This document shows, in pieces, positions 16,842 through 26,111 of a stretch of 32,826 nt of DNA (position 1 is its first letter; every line of letters begins with the position of its first letter). The notes under the pieces are model-generated. The model made no database searches. It had not been told where the DNA came from and worked only from the letters and a program-made list of their open reading frames with translations. This DNA comes from Candidatus Pelagibacter communis. Lineage in GTDB: Bacteria > Pseudomonadota > Alphaproteobacteria > Pelagibacterales > Pelagibacteraceae. Position numbers and translations under genes: made by a program. The stretch covers positions 1 to 32,826 of the forward strand of contig NZ_CVSU01000024.1 of NCBI RefSeq assembly GCF_001180205.1, written 5' to 3'.

Positions 16842-18347
16842 CTATTTTTTATTATATTGATTTTGAGCTAAAAAAAACAAAATCCCGATCTTAAAAAAGA
16901 ACAGCATACTTAACCAATTATTAAAAAAATTTCCACTTGGTATAAGTGGGAATAATTCAACTAAAATTGATCCACAAATAATAAATTTGCTTTTTTGAAA
17001 ATTTAAAATTTTGATTTGTTTTTTTTTTATTATAAGTGTTTTAAAAATTATAACTAATAAATATAAGAAAAATACTAAATAAAATAAAAAACCAACTATT
17101 CCTATCTCAGCTAAAAATTGTATTAAATAGTTATGTGGATGGGTGTTACACCCATTTTTATATGGATAAGATACATATATAAATTCACCTTCTTTAATTA
17201 TATTTTTTGTATCAAATTTTAAATTAAATTTTTTAAAATTATTATTAAAATAATACTCCTCATAAATGGTATTTTCTACTTTATCTAAATTTTCATTATA
17301 CTTAAAAAATCTAATTATTTTTTTTGGACCATAAAATCTTTCTTCTATATCTATTATTTTTGCAACACCATCATAGGGAGCATACACTGCTTTATCATTT
17401 ATAATTTTGTTTTTAATATCATTTTCGTAGTTGCCACATTTATATCTAAAAGATTTAATACCCTCTCCAAAAATAGGATTATCTAAAAAAATATAAATAG
17501 CTGTTAAATAGTGCAATTCATGTCTGTAACTGGGAGCAAATAATAATGTAGTTGACTTAATTTGGTTTAAAGTCGCATCCTTAATTCTTTCTTTAGCAGG
17601 AGTATAAATATTTAATCCAATAACAATTAGAAAAATTAATAAAAAAATATAAATTATAAAATTTTTAATACTTTTGCTCTCTATAAATAATATTAATATA
17701 AATATTAAGATATAATGAGCTAGCGCAACCCTTTCAGAACTAAAAATAACTAAAATTAAAGAAATAGTTAAAAAAATAATACCTAAGTATTTTTTTTTAT
17801 TTAAATTTAATAAATATAAGAAACACAAAATTATTGGTAAAATTTTTACAACAAAACTTCCCATTATTTGTTCTGACCCAAATAAACTAGTTATTCTGCC
17901 ATTTTTATATGCCTGTCCAAAAATATTTGTTCCGGTTAAAAGTTGAATTAATGAGTCAATAAGGAGAAAGGTCAAAAGAAAGAAGGAACTGTAAATAAAA
18001 AGTTTGCTAATAAAGTTTTCCTCATCATCAATTAATATTTTGGAAATTATTAAGCTAAAAAAAATTAATCTTATATATGGTAAAGTAGATTTTAAAGAAA
18101 TCTTTGTATCGAAAGAAAAAAAAAGTGAGTTAATATTTATATAAAAATAGAATATTAATAGAAAGATCAAATATAATTTTAAATTTTTTGTAACAAGTGA
18201 TTTAATATTATTTTTTAAAAAAAAGTTAACAATTAATCCAATTATTAATAGCTCCGGAATTAAGGGGCCAGAAATTAACGAAGGAAAAAAGAGAATAAAA
18301 AATATTTTATTAAAACTCAATTTTTCCAGCAAAAAATTACTATTCAT
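16842..18347 (-). CDS. O-antigen ligase/polymerase family protein with a periplasmic insert
   Basis: This is a polytopic membrane protein of 501 residues with about 11-12 hydrophobic segments. Features of the WaaL/Wzy (Wzy_C) family are NPIFGEGIKSFRYKC, FSSERVALAHY and THPHNYLIQFLAEIGIVG, the last holding the conserved His of O-antigen ligases. Between C304 and C400 the large periplasmic loop holds about 95 extra residues, including VYAPYDGVAKI and NIIKEGEFIYV, which resemble a barrel-sandwich (lipoyl-like) module. It may join the finished glycan to lipid A core. It is the first gene of the minus-strand group that continues with the WecA-like enzyme, and is divergent from the second ligase-like gene. 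Confidence 0.87.
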   Translation of the reverse strand: MNSNFLLEKLSFNKIFFILFFPSLISGPLIPELLIIGLIVNFFLKNNIKSLVTKNLKLYLIFLLIFYFYININSLFFSFDTKISLKSTLPYIRLIFFSLIISKILIDDEENFISKLFIYSSFFLLTFLLIDSLIQLLTGTNIFGQAYKNGRITSLFGSEQIMGSFVVKILPIILCFLYLLNLNKKKYLGIIFLTISLILVIFSSERVALAHYILIFILILFIESKSIKNFIIYIFLLIFLIVIGLNIYTPAKERIKDATLNQIKSTTLLFAPSYRHELHYLTAIYIFLDNPIFGEGIKSFRYKCGNYENDIKNKIINDKAVYAPYDGVAKIIDIEERFYGPKKIIRFFKYNENLDKVENTIYEEYYFNNNFKKFNLKFDTKNIIKEGEFIYVSYPYKNGCNTHPHNYLIQFLAEIGIVGFLFYLVFFLYLLVIIFKTLIIKKKQIKILNFQKSKFIICGSILVELFPLIPSGNFFNNWLSMLFFFKIGILFFLAQNQYNKK

Positions 18348-18458
18348 TATTTAATTTAAAATATTTATGATAATACAGATATCGATACAATATATGAAAA
18401 TAAAGAAAATAAATTTTTTTTAATTTATTTATAAGAAGACTATTAATAAAGATATTTA

Positions 18459-19952
18459 ATGAACTTAAACAGTAAAAAAATTACTATTTTTCTAAAAAAT
18501 AATGACAAGGTGTTTTTATTTTTATTAATATCATGGATTATAATTTTATTTTCTATAAATACAGGATTTTATTCTGTAAAAAATCTTTTTTTTAAATCAA
18601 GTGAGTTAAATAATTTTTTTTTAATAAATTTAATTAATTCACTGAGATGGTTACTACCTTTTATCGTGCTACCAATATTATTAAAACTATCTTATAAAAA
18701 AATTAATTATGATTTATTTTCATTAAACTTAATATTTATTTCTTTTTTTTATTTCATTCACTTATTTATATTCAAAAAAAATATTGGAATAGGGTTAACA
18801 GAAGGACCACAATTAGATGGAGTATTACAACTACTACATGGGCCACAATTTATGGATACTATAAATTTGTTAAACTGCTATTTAGTAACAGTTTTAATTT
18901 TGTTATATATTCATCAAAATTATAAAAATAAAATTTTAATATTTAATATAATTTTTTTTTCATTTATTTGCTTAGTTTCTTTTTTTATTTTTTTTCAAAT
19001 AATAATTGATCTAATAGAAACAGAAAATATTTTTTTGTATTATAGCAAAGCTTTTAAACCTGATACTAAATATTTTGATCAGCCTGCGCCCAGGATTACT
19101 GGATGGTCTAGACTAATTTTAATAATCTTTATGTTTTATTTTTTCTACAATGAATTAAAAAAATTTAGCAAAAAAAAATATTTGATAAATATTGCTATAC
19201 TATTTTTATTATCATTTCTAATAATATTTTCTCAATCCAGGGGTTCACTAATTGGATATATTTTTTTATTTTTATTATACTTAGCTATTCCTAAAATAAA
19301 TTTTTTTAAAAAAATAATTGTTGCTATTTTGTTTATCATAATACCTTTTGGTTCATTGAGCTTAGTTGATAATTTTAAAATTGGAAAATATAGAAATGAT
19401 CAAAATAGATTGAAGACTACCTTAGAAGCTATTTTTGAATTTAAAAATAATAAGGCTCAATCGATAGAAAATAAGAATTTGTTAATTAATGATAAAAATA
19501 ATTACAAATATAGTGTTTCATCTGGAAGGATAGAAATTTGGATTGAGTCTGTCAAATATTTGATTAAAGAAAAAAAAATTTTTGGATACGGACCTCAAGG
19601 TGACAGGTATCTTCTTTCTTTGCTAGCAAAAAGTCATTTGGAATCAATTTGGGGTAACAATTCATCTAATGCAATTATTTATTCAAGTATTTCAGGTGGA
19701 TTAATTGGCTTGATATCAATTCTAATAATTTATATTTCTTTGTTCATATTATTTTTAAGATGTTTTAAAAAAATATTTATACATAAATCTCAAGATTTAT
19801 ATTTAATTAGCTCCTTTAGTATTTATTGTTATATAATAATGAGATCTTTTTTTGAAAACGGTTTTGCAGTTTTTGGTATTGATTTCTGTGTCTTGATTAC
19901 GAGTTATTATTTTATAAATTCACGACTTTCTATCCTCAATAAAGTTCAATAA
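18459..19952 (+). CDS. O-antigen polymerase/ligase-like membrane protein
   Basis: This 497-residue protein has about 11 hydrophobic segments. The segment SQSRGSLIGYIF (about 258-269) carries the conserved arginine of Wzy/WaaL proteins. A later loop GYGPQGDRY is followed by NNSSNAIIYSSISGGLIG at the position of the conserved HN(S)xY...GGxxG segment. The missing HPHN favours a polymerase (Wzy) over a ligase, but this is not decisive. It is one of the few + strand genes of the island and ends with a 17-base convergent overlap with the next gene. The upstream 111 bases are shared with the divergent ligase-like gene and contain an A/T-only inverted repeat (18407-18430). Confidence 0.8.
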   Translation: MNLNSKKITIFLKNNDKVFLFLLISWIIILFSINTGFYSVKNLFFKSSELNNFFLINLINSLRWLLPFIVLPILLKLSYKKINYDLFSLNLIFISFFYFIHLFIFKKNIGIGLTEGPQLDGVLQLLHGPQFMDTINLLNCYLVTVLILLYIHQNYKNKILIFNIIFFSFICLVSFFIFFQIIIDLIETENIFLYYSKAFKPDTKYFDQPAPRITGWSRLILIIFMFYFFYNELKKFSKKKYLINIAILFLLSFLIIFSQSRGSLIGYIFLFLLYLAIPKINFFKKIIVAILFIIIPFGSLSLVDNFKIGKYRNDQNRLKTTLEAIFEFKNNKAQSIENKNLLINDKNNYKYSVSSGRIEIWIESVKYLIKEKKIFGYGPQGDRYLLSLLAKSHLESIWGNNSSNAIIYSSISGGLIGLISILIIYISLFILFLRCFKKIFIHKSQDLYLISSFSIYCYIIMRSFFENGFAVFGIDFCVLITSYYFINSRLSILNKVQ

Positions 19953-20979
19953 ATTTATCAATATTTTTTTTTTTATTTAATAATTTTTTTTTAAATTCTA
20001 AATCTTTTTGAATCCTTCTCTTTTCTAGTATTTGCAAAATATGTTTAAGATTTTTATTTGAAAAGTTATAGTCGGTAAAATGAAAGTTTTGACTATTTGC
20101 AAATTCAAATTTTTTAAGATTTTTGTCTAATATTAATTGGCAATAATTATTGTATCCATCAATAGCAAATAATGAATATAAATTTTCTTGTCCACACATT
20201 ACAAATCTTGTTTTTTGCATGATTAAGTTAACCTTTTTCCTCGATATGTAACCAAAGTTAAATATATTTTTTGATAAAGAATTGAATTTATCTCCAATGA
20301 TACAAATTTTTTTAGTTTTGGAGAGAGCTTCAATAATTTTAACCAAATCTTTATTAAATTTATTTCTATGCTTTCTGTTATAAAAAATTAAATCATATTT
20401 TTTCTTAATTTTTTTTTTATTATGAATTTTAGCTGGGTTAAAAGAACATAAAACAAAATTATGTAATAAAATTTTTTTTATTTTGTAAAAATTTCCTTTT
20501 AAAAGATTAGTTGAGAATATTATTTTCTTAAATTTATTATTAATTATAAATATACTTAAGTTAAAAAGTAACGGAAACAAGTACCTCCTAACCAATGTAT
20601 TAATATTTTTTTTATCTTTAACAATCTTACTGCCAGTTATTGGTCCTAAAACTGTTTTTTTTGGTAAAATTAAAAAAATTAAAAAATTCCACAAAGGTAA
20701 ATAATTTACAAAAATAATTTCTTTTCTATTTTTATAGTGCCTCAATTTCAGTGCGCCAATTATTGGAATAAAGTATTTATGAAAAATATTATTTTGATTA
20801 GTATTTTTTATATTGTCAAAAGTGCCCTTATACTTAAACTTTTGATTTGGAGTAATTATATCAATAGACGGTTTATTATATTTTAAAAATAATTTTCTTA
20901 TAAATAATCTCCCAAGAATTCCTTCACCTGTATTTTCGTTTAGATCTGAAGCAAATATTACTAAATTATTATTACTCAT
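19936..20979 (-). CDS. Probable glycosyltransferase, divergent GT4-like
   Basis: This 347-residue protein shows the general plan of a GT-B transferase. The N-terminal half has MSNNNLVIFASDLNENTGEGILGR and the short motif LGPITGSK, like the GPxGGG loop of some GT4 enzymes. The C-terminal half has KICIIGDKF, FGYISRKKVNLIMQKTRFVMCG and SLFAIDGYNNYCQLILDKNL in the place of the donor-binding segment. Key residues are not certain and the sequence is divergent. The ATG lies eight bases inside the end of the upstream GT4-WecG fusion gene, and its last 17 bases overlap the convergent O-antigen polymerase-like gene. Confidence 0.62.
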   Translation of the reverse strand: MSNNNLVIFASDLNENTGEGILGRLFIRKLFLKYNKPSIDIITPNQKFKYKGTFDNIKNTNQNNIFHKYFIPIIGALKLRHYKNRKEIIFVNYLPLWNFLIFLILPKKTVLGPITGSKIVKDKKNINTLVRRYLFPLLFNLSIFIINNKFKKIIFSTNLLKGNFYKIKKILLHNFVLCSFNPAKIHNKKKIKKKYDLIFYNRKHRNKFNKDLVKIIEALSKTKKICIIGDKFNSLSKNIFNFGYISRKKVNLIMQKTRFVMCGQENLYSLFAIDGYNNYCQLILDKNLKKFEFANSQNFHFTDYNFSNKNLKHILQILEKRRIQKDLEFKKKLLNKKKNIDKFIELY

Positions 20980-22870
20980 TTTCTATGAATTCTTTTTTCA
21001 CTCTTTTAAATTTAAAACTTATTTCACCTAAAATATAATAAGCAAAAGAGGAAAGTAATCTTCTTAATCTTCTATTTGTATCTGTTCGTAATCTCCATAT
21101 AAATTCGGTACCCGTTATTTCAAAAAATTCTGGCATCTGTCTTTCTTCACCTGAGGCCATTACTACTGCTCCTCCAACACAAATTATTTTATAATGTTTA
21201 TTGTCATTTCTAATAAACTCAGCAAACTGTTCTTGTTTAGGAGTTGGTAAAGTTAAAATAATAAAATCTTTTTTTTCAAAAGTGAAATTGCAATAGTTTC
21301 TATATAAATTTTCAACAGTGTCGTATGGTAAATCAATATGAATTACCTCTCTTGAAAATTTTTTCTTTATATAATTTAACGAGTTTCTAGGTAAAGAACC
21401 GAAAACATAAATTCTTTCTATGCTATCTGCTAATTGAATTTGGTTAACTAAATCTCTCCCTGCATATTTTTTTGTCAACTTATTAAAAAACCTTTTAAAA
21501 AAAATCCCATCAGACCAATGGTATAAATCAGAGTGAAGTTTAATTATTCCTTTACTATAATAACCTAGAAAAGCCAAATTTAATCCTGATAAAGTAAAAT
21601 TTTTATTCCATGGGACAGACTTTGGACTTTTTATTAATTTAATTTTTTCTATGCTATTATAAGTATCTTCAATAAATAAATTCAAATTTTGAAAAATTTT
21701 ATTCTTATCAAAGTTTTCATTAAGATATTTTAAACCTTTTTTTTCTAAAAAAACTTTTTCTAATATTGATCTATTATTTTTCAAATAAATAATTTTCTCT
21801 GCAAGTTCTTTTGGTGAATTTGGATCTACAACTTGACCACATTCGGAGTCCTCAATTATCTTCTTTGCTTCTCCTTCAATAAATCCTAAAATAAACTTAT
21901 TAGAATTAAGATATGTTTGAACTTTTCCAGGAATTGTTGAAGAAAGTGCCTTGCCTGATTTAAGAGAAACCAAAAGAATATCCGCAATTTCATGATAATA
22001 TCCAATATCTTGTAAAGGTTTGCTCCCTAAAAAATGAAAATTTTCTATATTGTTCTCTTCTTTATACTTTTTTATTTGTTCGATATTTCTACCTGTACCT
22101 ACAATTATCCATTCAATATCATCTTGATTTTTTAAAATATTGGCTGCAATCATTATATTTTCAAAATTTTGAGCTTCACCAATATTTCCAGTAAAACAAA
22201 TCTTAAGTTTTGATTTATCTCGACTAAAATTGATTAATTCTTCTTTTGTATTTTTCGATCGAATTTCTTCCTTCCATGCGGGAAAATACTCAATTTTATT
22301 TACTTTATATGCAGAATTAATAAGTGTTTTAAAACTTTGTGATTGAGCAAGAATTAAATCTGTATTTCGATATATATACGAAACAGTGCTTCTCAGTAAT
22401 TTAAGTACAAATTTATTATTTAAAATTTTTAGCTCCTCTAAAATATCAGGCCACAAGTCTAACACCCATAAGACACTTTTTGCATTTTTTAACTTAGAAA
22501 AATATATCGATGTTAAAGCAACAGTTATAGGACTTGTTGCAAAAGTAAAAATAACGTCGTATTTTTTCTTTCTTAATTTAAAACCTCCAAATATGATTGA
22601 GGACAATATAAATGTTAGATAATTTAAAAAAAGGTCTAACTTCGTTGATTTTCTTCTTAAACGTACTGGTATTCTAATAATATTGGCACCAAAATAAGTT
22701 TTAAATTTATTAGGATTTTCTTTATAATTTTTAAAGATCTTTCCTTCTGGATAATTTGGGTAACCTGTAAGTACATCTACACTATGTCCTTTAGAAATAA
22801 GAAATTCAACAATATCATTTATTCTAAAATTCTCTGGCCAAAAATATTGAGATACAATTAAAATTCTCAC
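20972..22870 (-). CDS. Bifunctional GT4 (WbuB-like) and WecG/TagA/CpsF-like glycosyltransferase
   Basis: This 632-residue protein joins two transferases. Residues 1 to about 400 are a GT4 enzyme of the WbuB type: SQYFWPENFRINDI, GYPNYPEGK, VLWVLDLWPDILEEL, CFTGNIGEAQNFE and SSTIPGKVQTYL. Residues about 425-620 resemble the WecG/TagA/CpsF family: SDGIFFKRF, VFGSLP, LTLPTPKQEQFAEF, ICVGGAVVMASGEERQMPEFF and GTEFIWRLRTDTNRRLRR. WbuB proteins transfer N-acetyl-L-fucosamine, and the genes just upstream make UDP-L-FucNAc, so the N-terminal activity is well supported by context. The start is GTG at 22870. The fusion would add two sugars in succession to the lipid carrier, if both domains are active. 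Confidence 0.85.
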   Translation of the reverse strand: MRILIVSQYFWPENFRINDIVEFLISKGHSVDVLTGYPNYPEGKIFKNYKENPNKFKTYFGANIIRIPVRLRRKSTKLDLFLNYLTFILSSIIFGGFKLRKKKYDVIFTFATSPITVALTSIYFSKLKNAKSVLWVLDLWPDILEELKILNNKFVLKLLRSTVSYIYRNTDLILAQSQSFKTLINSAYKVNKIEYFPAWKEEIRSKNTKEELINFSRDKSKLKICFTGNIGEAQNFENIMIAANILKNQDDIEWIIVGTGRNIEQIKKYKEENNIENFHFLGSKPLQDIGYYHEIADILLVSLKSGKALSSTIPGKVQTYLNSNKFILGFIEGEAKKIIEDSECGQVVDPNSPKELAEKIIYLKNNRSILEKVFLEKKGLKYLNENFDKNKIFQNLNLFIEDTYNSIEKIKLIKSPKSVPWNKNFTLSGLNLAFLGYYSKGIIKLHSDLYHWSDGIFFKRFFNKLTKKYAGRDLVNQIQLADSIERIYVFGSLPRNSLNYIKKKFSREVIHIDLPYDTVENLYRNYCNFTFEKKDFIILTLPTPKQEQFAEFIRNDNKHYKIICVGGAVVMASGEERQMPEFFEITGTEFIWRLRTDTNRRLRRLLSSFAYYILGEISFKFKRVKKEFIENE

Positions 22871-22880
22871 TTAAATAAAA

Positions 22881-23990
22881 TTATTTATACCATGTTTTTG
22901 ACATGATATAATGAGTATAGCTTTGTAATATATTTACTACTGTTGAAGATACATCGGTATAAGAATAATCAGGATAAACGAATTTTTTTCTTTTTTCTTT
23001 TTTAAGCATAATATTTACTGATTTTATTATATCATTATTTTTTAATCCACTCATAATTACCGTTCCTATTTCCATTGACTCTTGTCTTTCATTAACATTT
23101 CTTATATTTACAGATGGCAAAGAAAGAATTGAAGTTTCCTCAGAGATGCTTCCACTGTCGGATAAAATAAACCTTGAATTTTTCATCAATTTTATAAATT
23201 CAAAATAGCCAAACGGCTTTGAAAATATTATTTTCTTTGAGTTTATCTTTTTTATTTTTGATAATCTTTTTTTCGTCCTAGGGTGAGTAGAAAATATTAC
23301 AGGTATTTTATATTTATTTATGAAATATATAAATGATTTAAAAATTTCACTTAAATTTTTTTCATCCTCTAAATTTTCTTCACGATGAATACTTGCTAAT
23401 ATATATCCATTTTTTTCAAGTTTAAGTCTTTTTAAAATATCTGACTTTTCAATTTGATTTTTATTTTCCTCAAATACTTCTAGTAATGGACTTCCGATTT
23501 TTATTATTCTATCTTTGTGAAGACCTTCATTAATTAAATTTTGTGTAGCATAATCACTATAAGTTAAATTGATATCAGAAATATGGTCAACTATTTTTCT
23601 ATTTATTTCCTCAGGCACTCTTTGATCAAAACATCTGTTACCAGCTTCAATATGAAAAATAGGAATTTTATATTTTTTTCCAATTATTGTAGATAAAGCA
23701 CTATTTGTATCTCCCAATACTAAAATAGCATTTGGCTTTTCTTTTTTAATAACTCTCTCTATCTTTATAAAGAGTTCTGATAAAAAAATTGCACTTGAGC
23801 CATTTCTACATTTTAAATTATACTTGGGTTTTTTTAGTTTAAATTGAGTAAAAAAAATCCTATTAAGATTTATGTCAAAATTTTGCCCTGTATTTACTAG
23901 TACATGATTAAAATTTCTATCTAGTTTTTTTATTATTGCTGAAAGCCTAATTATTTCTGGTCTTGTTCCCAGTATAGTAAGAATTTTCAT
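22881..23990 (-). CDS. UDP-GlcNAc 2-epimerase-like, probable CapG/FnlC/WbjD
   Basis: This is a GT-B-like epimerase of 369 residues. Motifs include TILGTRPEIIRLSAII at the start, NTGQNFD, VLGDTNSALS, FHIEAGNRCFDQRVPEEINRKIVDHISD, SIHREENLED and LSDSGSISEETSIL. The protein is homologous to WecB. Directly downstream of CapE and CapF homologues it is most likely the third enzyme, which epimerises C2 of the UDP-6-deoxy-L-talose sugar to give UDP-N-acetyl-L-fucosamine. It begins two bases after the CapF stop and is followed after ten bases by the WbuB-like gene. Confidence 0.88.
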   Translation of the reverse strand: MKILTILGTRPEIIRLSAIIKKLDRNFNHVLVNTGQNFDINLNRIFFTQFKLKKPKYNLKCRNGSSAIFLSELFIKIERVIKKEKPNAILVLGDTNSALSTIIGKKYKIPIFHIEAGNRCFDQRVPEEINRKIVDHISDINLTYSDYATQNLINEGLHKDRIIKIGSPLLEVFEENKNQIEKSDILKRLKLEKNGYILASIHREENLEDEKNLSEIFKSFIYFINKYKIPVIFSTHPRTKKRLSKIKKINSKKIIFSKPFGYFEFIKLMKNSRFILSDSGSISEETSILSLPSVNIRNVNERQESMEIGTVIMSGLKNNDIIKSVNIMLKKEKRKKFVYPDYSYTDVSSTVVNILQSYTHYIMSKTWYK

Positions 23991-23992
23991 AT

Positions 23993-25084
23993 CTAAATTT
24001 TATACTTATATGTGTCAGGTTTATTTTTATCAAATAATTCATTACTCCAAACAATAAATTTTGCATCTTTATTGCCTGTATTTATTATATTATGAGCATA
24101 TCCAGGCTTTGTTATAAAAATCTTTGGTTTCTTATCATTAACAATTATAGAATATTTTTTTTTATCAGAAATGTTCAAAAAATTTACTCTGGCTGTACCA
24201 CTTAAAAGCAAGAATTTTTCTGTCTTTGTATTATGAAAATGGTTTCCTCTTACTTTTTTTGGCTTTATTGTAAAAAAAGAAATTTGACCTGAATATTTAT
24301 TTTTAAAAAGCTCGATAAAACTACCTCTATCATCAGAATACAATTTTAGTTCAGATGAAATTTTACTATTCGGGACATGACTCAAATATGTTGAATATAA
24401 ATATTTAATTATTTTATTATTAAATTCAAAATCGATATTATTAACTGATTCTTTAAAACTTTTAAGAATATTTGCTAACTGTTTTAAAGATATTTCAAAT
24501 GAATTTTTAGGATATCTTAAAATAGAAGATTTTTTTTCTTTAATTTCATTCATAAACTCATCAATTAGATCGTCTATATAAAGTAATTTTATTTTTTTGT
24601 TTGAATTAATTATTATTTTTTTTTTTCTTGCTAATTGATGACAAAATGTTGCTACTACTGAATTATAGTGAGGTTTCGACCATTTGCCGAAGATATTTGG
24701 TAATCTAAAAATTACTAATTTTAAATTTTTATTTTTAGCAAGTTGTAATAAAAGTTTTTCACTATTTTTTTTGGACTTTCCATATGAATTTTTTCTGATT
24801 GCTTGAATCGAAGATGAAAAAATAATTTTTTTCTTTTTCTTTGATAATTTTAAAATATCAATAATTTCTTTGGTTAATGTTACATTTGTTTCATAATCTT
24901 TATCACTTTTTACTCTATTAACCCCTGCCAAATAAAAAATTATATCTGATTTAACTATTTTTTTTTTTAGATTATTTATTCCTTCTTTTTTAAGATAGTG
25001 AATTAAATTATGTTTTGTATATTTTAACCTATAAATTAAATTCTTTGCTAGAAATCCATTAGAACCAATTATTAAGATATTCAT
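23993..25084 (-). CDS. CapF/FnlB/WbjC-type SDR-cupin reductase
   Basis: This bifunctional enzyme of the UDP-L-FucNAc pathway has 363 residues from ATG 25084 (an in-frame TTG at 25087 is less likely). The N-terminal SDR domain has IGSNGFLAKNL, FSSSIQAIRKNSYGKSK (catalytic Tyr and Lys) and RLPNIFGKWSKPHYNSVVATF. From about residue 255 there is a cupin domain with VRGNHFHNTKTEKFLLL and KPGYAHNIINTG. In CapF the cupin does C3 epimerisation and the SDR reduces C4. The order CapE-CapF-CapG-WbuB is the classic FucNAc block known from staphylococcal capsule and E. coli O-antigen clusters. Confidence 0.92.
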   Translation of the reverse strand: MNILIIGSNGFLAKNLIYRLKYTKHNLIHYLKKEGINNLKKKIVKSDIIFYLAGVNRVKSDKDYETNVTLTKEIIDILKLSKKKKKIIFSSSIQAIRKNSYGKSKKNSEKLLLQLAKNKNLKLVIFRLPNIFGKWSKPHYNSVVATFCHQLARKKKIIINSNKKIKLLYIDDLIDEFMNEIKEKKSSILRYPKNSFEISLKQLANILKSFKESVNNIDFEFNNKIIKYLYSTYLSHVPNSKISSELKLYSDDRGSFIELFKNKYSGQISFFTIKPKKVRGNHFHNTKTEKFLLLSGTARVNFLNISDKKKYSIIVNDKKPKIFITKPGYAHNIINTGNKDAKFIVWSNELFDKNKPDTYKYKI

Positions 25085-25092
25085 CAAAATCT

Positions 25093-26103
25093 TTAAAGGT
25101 TATTTTTGATAATTTTCATTAATTTTAATTCTTTAATTAATTCTTTTGTATTAAGTAATTTAACGTTATTGGAAGAATAACTTTTGATATGCTCTTTAAC
25201 ACTTTTTCCTTTATTAAAATATAATGAATAATTTAAATTTCTGTTATCACTTTGAATTGAAAAAAAATTTTTATTTTCCTTTGCTTTTTGAAGTTCTTCA
25301 TCAGTCATTAAAAATTCGTCTTTTTTTTCTCCATGTCGGTATCCAATTAATTTAGTTGGATAATTCTTTTTATTAAAAATACTTTTTAATGCCTTTATAA
25401 TAGTTTCGATTGTTGCCGCAGGTGTTTTTCTTATTAAAATCTCTCCATTTTTTCCATATTTCAATGCATACAATACTAGTTCTAAAGCTTTTTCCATGCT
25501 CATCATAAATCTAGTCATATTTAAATCAGTAACTGTAATTGGTTTTTTAGAAAGAATTTGTTTAACAAATAGCGGAATAACTGATCCCCTGGATCCCATT
25601 ACATTTCCATATCTTGTTACACACACTGTAGGTATTTTAATATTTGATATTGATTTTGAAACTGCAACTTTTTCCATCAAAGCTTTAGAAATTCCCATTG
25701 CATTAATCGGATAAACTGCTTTATCAGTACTCAAGCAAACTACCTTGCTTACTTTATTTTCAATTGCAGAATTAATTACATTTTCTGTTCCAAGTACATT
25801 TGTTTTGACAGCTTCCATTGGATAAAATTCACAAGACGGTACTTGTTTATAAGCCGCTGCATGGAATACATAGTTAGTTTTAAACATTGCTTGTTTAATA
25901 CTCTCTTTATCTTTAACATCTCCAATAAAAAATTTAACTTTATTTGAATTTAGTTCCTTTCTTAGATCATCTTGTTTCTTTTCATCCCTGCTCAAAATTC
26001 TAATTTCTTTAAAACTTATTTTTCTTTTTAATAAAAATTTTACCATTGAGGAGCCAAACGAACCTGTGCCACCAGTTATTAAAATTATTTTATTTTTAAA
26101 CAT
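25093..26103 (-). CDS. CapE/FnlA/WbjB-type UDP-GlcNAc 4,6-dehydratase/5-epimerase
   Basis: This is the first enzyme from UDP-GlcNAc towards UDP-L-FucNAc. The 336-residue extended SDR has TGGTGSFGSSM (residues 10-20), HAAAYKQVPSCE, and STDKAVYPINAMGISK with TDK at 126-128. The position usually held by the catalytic Tyr is Met136, with Lys140. A Met here is a known trait of the CapE branch, so it is not evidence of inactivation. RYGNVMGSRGSVIPLF and YRHGEKKDEFLMT are further family blocks. CapF follows after eight bases. Confidence 0.93.
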   Translation of the reverse strand: MFKNKIILITGGTGSFGSSMVKFLLKRKISFKEIRILSRDEKKQDDLRKELNSNKVKFFIGDVKDKESIKQAMFKTNYVFHAAAYKQVPSCEFYPMEAVKTNVLGTENVINSAIENKVSKVVCLSTDKAVYPINAMGISKALMEKVAVSKSISNIKIPTVCVTRYGNVMGSRGSVIPLFVKQILSKKPITVTDLNMTRFMMSMEKALELVLYALKYGKNGEILIRKTPAATIETIIKALKSIFNKKNYPTKLIGYRHGEKKDEFLMTDEELQKAKENKNFFSIQSDNRNLNYSLYFNKGKSVKEHIKSYSSNNVKLLNTKELIKELKLMKIIKNNL

Positions 26104-26111
26104 ATAAAGTG

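Noticed and set aside
18407..18430. Inverted repeat AAATAAATT/AATTTATTT between divergent genes as a terminator or operator
   Set aside because: All A/T, no known site; kept only as a remark because chance occurrence is likely.
25093..26103. CapE-like SDR as inactive because the catalytic Tyr is Met136
   Set aside because: Met at this position is a known feature of the CapE/WbjB branch, so it is not loss of function.
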